64,000 bases of DNA from NCBI GenBank assembly GCA_947561395.2, contig OX387190.1:10596858-10660857 (forward strand). The letters are read 5' to 3'. How positions within the stretch are numbered: the stretch's first letter is position 1; each line of letters begins with the position of its first letter. The notes below the pieces were generated by a model that saw only the letters and a program-made list of their open reading frames with translations, was not told the origin of the DNA and did no database searches. Shown piece after piece: positions 57,101 through 64,000 of the stretch. The position numbers and the translations under genes are program-made. Origin of the DNA: Buxus sempervirens (Eukaryota > Streptophyta > Magnoliopsida > Buxales > Buxaceae).

Positions 57101-60100
57101 TGCTGGTCATATGTTCTAGGTACAATGGGTGTAAGTTGGGTATGGCCTAGAACCTTGTCTGATGTGGTGAAGAATTGGAAGTTTCCCTTTCTTGAAAGGA
57201 AAGGTAGGCTACTATTACAAGCTATATTCTTTTCTAAATTATTAGCAGTGTGGCTAGCTTGTAATAGAAGTATCTTTGAGGGAGAAGAAATTCAGCAAGT
57301 GTGGGTTTGTCTAAGGAATGAAATTATTGGTGTTTCAGCTGTGGAAGGAATGAATTTATTGGTATTTCAGCTGCCCACATTCTCCAAGACTTAACTACTG
57401 TCATGGCTCAACTGATTCTGCTCATTTTCTGTTCTTGCTGCTGTATATTTGGTTTCTCTCTTTTCACTTTTCCCTTCCCCCTTCAGCATATGCAGCCGCC
57501 CATCTCTCATGGATCCCATGTGCGTTGTATCTTTTCTTTCTCTTATTCTTAATCTAATTTTTTTTTAAATTTTTCATCAAAGAAATAATAATAATAATCG
57601 ATAAATCATTCAATCAATCAAAAATGAAATTCCTAATCCTGATTACATGGGGTTGACAATCCTGTTCCACCATCCATAACTATCAAAAATCATATTTTTA
57701 GTCATATTATGCAATATTGAAATCATTTATGCGTAAATCCATCCATGCCTTTTTCAGTCTTCCTTTCACCCTTCTCCATATTTCAAGGAATATCATTCAC
57801 ATATTTTTCATATCCATCTCCATAGGTCTTCACTTACATGCAAAAACCTTCTTAACTTACTTTCCTTTATGTTATCACCTATTTGAGTACTATGTAACCA
57901 CTTTCAGATATGTTTAGTCCTTATCTTCCTAGTCCTCCCACATTCATGTCTATATTTGGATAACATCAAACCTCATCCTCTCCTTATGATAACTCTTTGA
58001 TCCCCAAAATTCTGATCTGTAAATCATAACAGAAATATTGACTTCTTGTAAAACTTTCCTTTCAGTTTGAGTGGATTCATCAATCACATGATACTCTATA
58101 AACACATTCCCACTAAAGCCATTCAACTCCAATTCTACGTCCAAATTCCTTATTAATATCCCTGTCCTTGTAACTAACTAATCCAAACAAAATTGATTAC
58201 TTCTAGGACTCTTTTCATTCTCAACCCTTACTACTCTAACTCTACTGTTATACATATATGCTCCAGCTACACTCCATGTAGTTGGTCTTAGTTTTAACTT
58301 ATTTATAACCTTTTGATTCGAACATCTCCATCCATAAGTCCACTTTTACATTTGCTCCCTCTCTCTCTCTAGTTTGGTCAACCAAAAATATATCAACAAA
58401 CACTCTTGCATATAAGTAGTTAATTAATTCGTAATTAAAGTGAAAATATAAGGACTAATAGCTGACAGTTAATGTAAATATATATATATATTTTTCTGAT
58501 CGGTAATCAAAGGGTAATATTATAAATAATTAGAAAAGATTACATAGTATACAAACTGTGTACCAGTAGAAGAACTATTTACTGGTACACAAACTGTGTA
58601 TCAGTAAATATATATTATTGAAAAATCATTTGTCTCACCACCCAGAGTTCTCACCAGCTAATGCTCCCTAATATGTATATTACACAAAACCCATCAATTC
58701 AACTCTCTTTAGACTCTATCCTGTATTTTTCCATGTCAAACAAAACAACATTAGGGTCTCTCTTCTTCTCTCTAAAATTTTCCACATAATTGTCTAAGTT
58801 TGTCTAAGCAAGAAATGGCTTCAATGCTAAGCCTCCCTGCCATAAGGTCATTTTTCTCAGCATTTACACCATCACTCTATCCTATATGTGCTATAATCTT
58901 AGTTATATGATAAATTGGTACAATCCTAAATATCTCCTTTATATCCATAAGAGATACAACCATGATCTTCTGCCAAGCATTTGGCATTTTTTCAGTCCTC
59001 AAAATTATCTTATATACTTGTTTCAACCATGTCACACCAATCTCTCCCATACCCTTGCACACTTCAATTGGAATACCATCTGGTTCTAAGGCCTTTCCTA
59101 TTTGCAACTTAACTAAAGCTCTCATTACTTTAGGGGAATCACTAATAACCACACTTGAACTTGAATCAAAGATTTATGTGCCTCCAACATCTAATTATTT
59201 TTTAAGATATTCCCTCCTGTGCCTTCACCATTTACTAAAATTTTAAAATATTCCCTCCACTTCTATTTCTTTATCACTTTCTAAGAGTCCCAAATCCTCG
59301 CTTTTAACATATCTAAATCTCCCTGTTCTCTTAATCTTGCAAGTTCATATATGCATTTCTCATCCTTTTTCATACCTGGCTCATTATTAAATTAATCATC
59401 TTTGCTTTTCTTTAGCGTCATTCTTTTTTACACTCCTATAATTTTCTGTCCTCTAGGTTCTAACCCTTTTTTCACTCCCAAGTTGTAAAAAAGCCTTTAT
59501 TCATCAAACTTCTGAACAATATTACTTTTATCACCCAGATTCTTTTTTAGAATGAATTTTACATCTATATTATCCTTGGATCATTTTTCCTCTTCTTTTA
59601 ATTCAATTGGCCATTTAATCCCACATCTATGTAGGATTTAGATCTCATGTTCACTCTTTCATTAGATTATCTTTAAAAACTAATCACTTTTCTTCATTTC
59701 AAGTTCCACCACTTCATGTCTAAATCATTTTCAATATGTTTTCTTCTCTTCCAGCTTCTACATCCACCACTATCAACCTATATTGAGGAAGAATGCTATC
59801 TCGTTGAATGCCTTTGCAATCATTTTGAGTTCCTAACTCATTCCTCCTCAAAAGTAAAAAGTCAATTTGACTCCAATTTGCTTCACTCTTAAAGGTTTAT
59901 AAGAATGTATTTGCTAATACAAGCTTATATGCTTTGAAAACTGAGGGGACTGCTGTCCCCATCTTATTCTTAGGTCCAAATCTTCATCCTCTATGTATTC
60001 TATCATATTAATTTTCCTTCTTTTAATTATATCTATTCTCCCCAATCTCTTCCTTATTAAGGTCTATACATTCCATGAACCAGATATATCCTACTTTCTT

Positions 60101-63100
60101 ATACCAGTTTCTTTACTCCCACTCATCCTATTCGATATAAGAACTCATGCCTACTTACTCCTACATTTAGGCATCATTGCAGCTTGACATTTATGAAAGA
60201 TGCTATATCAACCCTTCCACACTTACTAATACTACTAAGCAAGATTTGCCATGCCAATTTTGATGCCGTCTCACTAAGGGCTTGTGTCGTTTCGTTGAAA
60301 TTTAGCTGGAACGCCGCTCATGCCACTATGGTGAAAAATTCCTAGAAATCTAAAAAATAAAATAGAAGAAATAAAATGTTTATAGACATTGTGTGTGTGT
60401 GTATACCGATATACTATTTTAATATAAAAATTCTTCTATTTTTTATATAAAAATAGATCTATTTTTCTATATAGTTTTTTATAAACGGTTTATTTTTTCT
60501 ATATATATGTCGTTTCTCTTTGAAATAGATTAATGTAATAAAATTTATATATTTTATATATAATAAAATATTCAATCCCATTAGACCTACTAAGGCTGTA
60601 GAGCTTGCTTCTATGCTTGATTGCCTCAAGGACGTGTTCATTGACCAGTCAATTTGAGAAACTAGTGTGCTCGGCCTCCCCTCCAGGGTCTTTCTCTTGC
60701 CAATCTTGCTTCCATTTCCTTCATCTTGTTGGGAGAAGGGGGGGGGGGGGGGGGGGGGGGGGGGCGGGGCGCGAAGGGATCCTCCACCCTCTTTCTCTAT
60801 ACATAGGCTTTGAAAACCTAAAGTTCCTCCTTGGATTAAAGCATTTTTGTGGACGGCTCTTCTTTATAAGATAAACATGGTTGACCGGATTCAAAGGAGG
60901 TGGAAGAGGATGGCAGTATCCCCTCACATTTGCATGTTATGCATAGCGACAGGATAAGAGTATCAATCACATATTCTTGGAGTGTCATTTTGCTTGGGCC
61001 ATATGGGCAAGACTTCTTAGCATCGTTGGGATCTCTTGGGTTCTGCTCAATTCTATCACCCAGATGCTATACTAGTGGCGGTTTAGCGGTCTTGAGACGA
61101 GAGGTCACGTTATGTACGGATTGGCTTTCGATGCAGTTGTGTGGCACATTTGGCTTGAGAGGAATCACAAAATCTTCCAGGATAGAAGGGGAGTGCGGAT
61201 CCTGTCCTAGAGAATTCTATGTCGGTGATTTCCTCGTGGGTGTTTGTTAGACCAGAGTTCAAAGGACTGTCTATTCCTGAGATCGTTAGAGATTGGCATA
61301 GTTGTTGCTTTTTATCCCCTGGTTTTCACATTGGTCAGCAGGATGTTTAGTATGGGGTTTTTATGATATGTATTTCTTGAGTATTCTTGGCGTCATTAGA
61401 GGCCCCATTTCTCATGGGTCCTCTTGACTATCTTGTATTATCTTTTACCCTTTTTATATCACATCTTTCATTATTCATCCAAAAAAAAAATAAATAAATA
61501 AATAAAAATATTCAATCCCCATTAATTTGTTGACTGAACGAGTTGTTTCACGACACCTAACTCCCCCATCACCACCTCCTTTTCGTCTCTCTCAATTTTT
61601 TAACTTCTTTCTTTTTTCCCCCACCTATTGACATGACATACAAACCTTTCCCCTCCCCCCCTCTCTCTCTCTCCCCTCCTCTCTCTTTGCCCCCTCCTCT
61701 CTTTCATTTTTCTAATTCTCTAACACCACTTCTCTCTTGCCTCTCTCTTTTACACCAAGATCATGCTGTGATTGAAGAGAAGCGACACCCTACAATAGCT
61801 ACGCCTCCTCTCCTCTCTCTTTCTTACTCCCCCCTTCCTCCTTTCTCTACTTTCATCAATTTTTTTTCTTCAATTCCCATTTCTCTTTGTTACCGGAGGA
61901 GAAGAGGAGGCTTTGCGTCCTCATGTCTCTATCTCCCTTCTCTCATTTCTCTCTTTCTCTATTCATCTCCTTTATCACCATTTTCATTTTCCTTTTTCTT
62001 TTTCAATGCATTCCTCTGCCATTTCTCTCCACTCCCAACCCCAAGGTGAACATCCCCGTCTACCCTTCTTTCCTTCGTTATCTTTTTGTATTTACCTTTT
62101 TTTTTTTTCTATACAAATTTCCTATGCCATGACATTCATTTTATCCGAAATTTGGTGATTTCGATGGCATTCCTTGCCTGATGTTGAAATCTCTCACCAA
62201 ATGTGTGGCACAAGCGAAAAGTTTCATCCATGTCGTCCAATTCTTTAATCAAGGCAGCCGCTCACCAAAACCACTTGTTTTGGTGCCTCTCAACGACACT
62301 AGCAGAATTTTGCCGGCATGGAAAACCTTGCTACCAAGTTTTGGTGCAGCACATCATTTCTAAAAGACACCCTAGGATTAGATTTAGAAAACTATTTAGT
62401 ATTCATTTCGTAATTGATTTAGCAAAGTATGTCATTAGGAAACAACCTAACGCAGCCCTCCTCTTTTTCCCAAGCTTGGGAGTGAAAAATGCTCAAAAGG
62501 TACGCAAAACGACATTGGCGGAGTAAGTATAAATTTGATAAAATAATTGCAGCAATCTAGTCCTCCCTAGTCTCCCTCTTCACTGTGTATTCAAGTTCCA
62601 TATATTTGAGTCTAGAGAAAGAAAGGCATCTTGAATCTCTCCCACTCTACCACCAAGTGATTGACAATTGGATGTTGAATTTCAAGGAGATAAGCAACAC
62701 CCTAGAGTTCAAAATATCCAAATACCTACAGAAATACATAAGAAAAGAAAATGTTATCAATACATTACCTAACTAGTGCAGGAACTTGTGTATACAGAAA
62801 GAAGGTATGATGAACCTCTCCCACCTTGCCACATGTCATCAGTGTTTACAGTTTCGGCGGCAGGCCCCTGAAATTTCGTTTTTTAGAGGTAGCGATGTGT
62901 TTCTGAGGAGGAAAATCGCTTAATTGCTTCGCTGGCGATTTTTGGCGGCGTACCAACAAAACGGGGGTGGCATGCCGAGCGAAACGGGGCGAAACAGGGG
63001 AGGGAAATGAAAATTTGTTCATTTTTTTATTGGCGAAACGAGGCGGCGTGCCCGCGAAACGGAGTAGCATGCCGGCGAAATATCCCCAAGATCCAAAAAA

Positions 63101-63743
63101 TCCAAAATTTGTCCATTTTTTGCCCATTTTGATTTTTCCACTATTTTGGCGGCACGCCGCAGCGAAATTTCGTTTCGTGCCGCCCATCGGCATCGAAACG
63201 GTAAACCTTGATGTCATAGACAATTGGGTGTTGAGGGGATTACCAACTTTCTCGAGTTCCACTTAAACTATAGCTAAATACGTACAAAGTAATAAAAAAG
63301 GGACAAAAAGGAATTCTCTGCTGCAGTTGGTGACAAGGATTACAAATTAAAGAGTAGGAAAAGGTTGTTGCTCCTGTAGGCATAACATAGGAAAATACAT
63401 AACAAGACAACAAACTGAATAGGCACCATGTTGGCAACAAATTGGTACAAACACTCACCTGAAGAACATAGTCAACTCGGCCTTCTACACTTCCAGTCAA
63501 TTTCTCCATCATAACTGAACCATATGATCTTTCTTCCATTGTAGGGACATTTTCAGCAGCTTCTAAAAGATAAATAATATTTCCAAAAAAAAAAAAAGAA
63601 TAAGGTATCCTGCTTACTTAAAAATTCAAAAAAAAAAAAAAAATATTGAAACTAATGTGAAGGAATCAATGGTTCAAAGGGAAGTTTCTCATACCTTCCT
63701 CATCGCTCTCATGTTTTGATTGACAAGCAGTGAGCACTTTGAT
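54116..63743 (-). CDS. SGR2-like: SGR2-like DDHD-domain phospholipase A1, last four exons
   Basis: Host gene, minus strand, running off the right edge. Exons are 63743-63695, 63562-63459, 54529-54483 and 54356-54116 (TGA at 54118-54116). All junctions are GT-AG and frame is kept throughout. The second reads EERSYGSVMMEKLTGSVEGR then VDYVLQ, the third DKTFEHAYISALGAHT, and the fourth YWRDNDTALFILKHLYRDMP, ending ELPLTFSERMVVKEFSRKAK and MMKNP. This is the C-terminal DDHD region and tail of the plant SHOOT GRAVITROPISM2 family, phosphatidic-acid-preferring phospholipase A1-like proteins of the vacuole/endomembrane system needed for amyloplast movement. Catalytic Ser and N-terminal parts lie outside the window. 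The acceptor of the 63743 exon is the least certain site. The intron between 63458 and 54530 is about 8.9 kb and full of transposons, yet its splice sites look sound. Confidence 0.88.
54530..56199 (-). other. large intron of the SGR2-like gene, first part
   Basis: AT-rich intronic sequence after the TTTCAATCATGCAG-type acceptor at 54531-54530. It contains a poly-A/T stretch at about 55857-55872 and a local repeat (CTTCAAGGGAATGCCATTGG near 55920-55985, twice with changes). No gene. Confidence 0.6.
56200..57595 (+). mobile_element. L1-clade LINE, 3' part, in the intron of the SGR2-like gene
   Basis: Plus-strand ORF2 C-terminal pieces: NHPVSWGKVCLSKSKGGL near 56300, a WLRRFGEE stretch near 56398, an FGKICGGGIPCFP-like stretch near 56590, and the zf-RVT region (GHIFIHCKVVRFCWSYVLG, 57064-57120) followed by WKFPFLERKGRLLL and VWLACNRSIFEGEE. 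A 3'UTR with a CTCTT-rich stretch ends in an AAAGAAATAATAATAATAAT tail at about 57580. It is 5'-truncated and broken in several frames. It is antisense to the host gene. Confidence 0.8.
57650..60170 (-). mobile_element. RTE-clade LINE, nearly from endonuclease to C-terminus, in the same intron
   Basis: Minus strand: endonuclease-end LPQYRLIVVDVE-like sequence near 59790; the reverse-transcriptase start VMRALVKLQIGKALEPDGIP and IEVCKGMG near 59120-59050; LRTEKMPNAWQKIMVVSLMD near 58990-58930; and the C-terminal MDVELELNGFSG region with MIYRSEFWGSK at 58140-57990. Same clade as the LINE at 8380-9720. Heavily decayed. A short AT-rich stretch (about 58400-58660) carries inverted CTGGTACACAAACTGTGT motifs and may be a small insertion. 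Confidence 0.75.
60738..60764. repeat. poly-G run, 27 bases
   Basis: An uninterrupted G run preceded by GGGAGAA and followed by CGGGGCGCG, just upstream of L1 coding remains. Confidence 0.97.
60775..61510 (+). mobile_element. L1-clade LINE, extreme 3' part, with A-rich tail
   Basis: Plus strand: VPPWIKAFLWTALLYKINMV at about 60822, then WKRMAVSPHICMLC, HIFLECHFAWAIWARLL near 60972, and VVWHIWLERNHKIFQDR near 61136. This is the zf-RVT end of L1 ORF2. A 3'UTR follows, ending in an AAAAAAAAATAAATAAATAA tail at 61481. Truncated and broken. Confidence 0.8.
61560..62110. repeat. polypyrimidine-rich stretch
   Basis: About 550 bp dominated by C and T on the plus strand, with CTCTCTCTCT runs. It is open in several frames because of composition only. 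No recognisable gene. Confidence 0.7.
62181..62526 (+). other. unrecognised open stretch in the SGR2-like intron
   Basis: Two overlapping frames stay open here (60 and 107 codons, the longer starting MWHKRKVSSMSSNSLIKAAA). No known domain, no transmembrane segment and no splice context was recognised. It may be a remnant of another element. It is not called a gene. Confidence 0.2.
62840..63210. mobile_element. hAT-type MITE, 371 bp, in the SGR2-like intron
   Basis: The inverted ends CAGTGTTTACAGTTTCG and (reverse strand) CAAGGTTTACCGTTTCG match at 14 of 17 positions. The flanks are ATGTCAT on both sides (62833-62839 and 63211-63217), or CATGTCAT/GATGTCAT if 8 bp are counted, as expected for hAT. 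The inside is packed with GCGAAA, GGCATGCC and GGCGGCACGCCGC (63148-63160) motifs like those 3' of the hAT transposase gene at 3595-3790. No coding capacity. Confidence 0.8.
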
Positions 63744-63879
63744 CTATTCAAACATTGATTGATATGAATTAGAAATTCATAATTCTAGTGTTTGTTTGTG
63801 GTCAATACAAAACCAATGCTATATGTAAATAACATACTTCGATAGGTGACTTGCGAAATGAGAAAAACTTTCTTGGTGA

Positions 63880-64000
63880 CCTATGTTACATGGACTCGGG
63901 TATGAGTATCAGGTGTGGGTATGTGTCTAGGAGTTGGATTCACTTGACGCTCAAAACTTGGGATACGGGTACTTGGTTGAGAAGTGTCCAAAATTTGGAT
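63880..64000. repeat. MITE-like end at the right window edge
   Basis: The stretch from CCTATGTTACATGGACTCGG through repeated GGGTATG/GGTGTGGGTATGTG resembles the start of a common plant MITE with TGTTAC-CGGACTCGGGT ends. The rest lies outside the window. Confidence 0.45.

Noticed and set aside
61633-62158. Three overlapping plus-strand open frames
   Set aside because: They come from a polypyrimidine tract (Ser/Pro/Leu/Phe composition only).
63795-63880. A further upstream exon of the SGR2-like gene (PRKFFSFRKSP-like reading)
   Set aside because: That reading does not keep frame into the next exon with the available donor, and a MITE-like sequence begins next to it.

Overview
The window looks like nuclear DNA of a flowering plant with a large, repeat-rich genome. 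It holds two host genes with spliced, housekeeping-type structure. Around them lie many layers of plant transposable elements: Copia and Tat-lineage Gypsy retroelements, hAT and PIF/Harbinger DNA transposons, and L1- and RTE-clade LINEs. There are no prokaryotic or organellar features. Species cannot be told from the sequence alone.

Layout. 0-5.9 kb: a hAT transposon with a four-exon transposase gene, then a decayed relative. 5.9-9.7 kb: LTR fragments and an RTE-clade LINE. 10.1-13.2 kb: the 5' part of a FAM32A-like gene (minus strand), with its 5'UTR intron and promoter-side telo-box. 13.3-16.8 kb: a hAT-type non-autonomous element holding a 3-kb PIF/Harbinger-type element, lying directly upstream of that gene. 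17.2-24.2 kb: a Copia fossil (minus) split by a solo LTR. 24.4-36.3 kb: a second Copia fossil (plus) split by three LTR insertions, one of which carries its own hAT MITE. 36.7-53.1 kb: the 3' part of a Tat-lineage Gypsy fossil. Between its pol region and 3' LTR it carries two antisense plant-mobile-domain (PMD) genes in tandem, and two further solo LTRs have landed in it. 54.1-64 kb: the last exons of an SGR2-like DDHD phospholipase gene (minus strand). One of its introns is about 8.9 kb long and holds two L1 fragments, an RTE LINE and a hAT-type MITE.

The two host genes are unrelated in function: a nucleolar/RNA-associated small protein and an endomembrane phospholipase acting in gravitropism. 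The transposons are mostly fossils. The most striking new pattern is that several LTRs of different families carry clusters of long perfect palindromes. Clusters near the promoter and clusters downstream within one LTR tend to share a core sequence, while unrelated LTRs use other cores. Other items worth attention are the tandem antisense PMD genes, a 10-bp GC-rich tandem repeat, a hAT transposase/MITE pair sharing GGCGGC-GCCGCC motifs, and two long poly-G runs.
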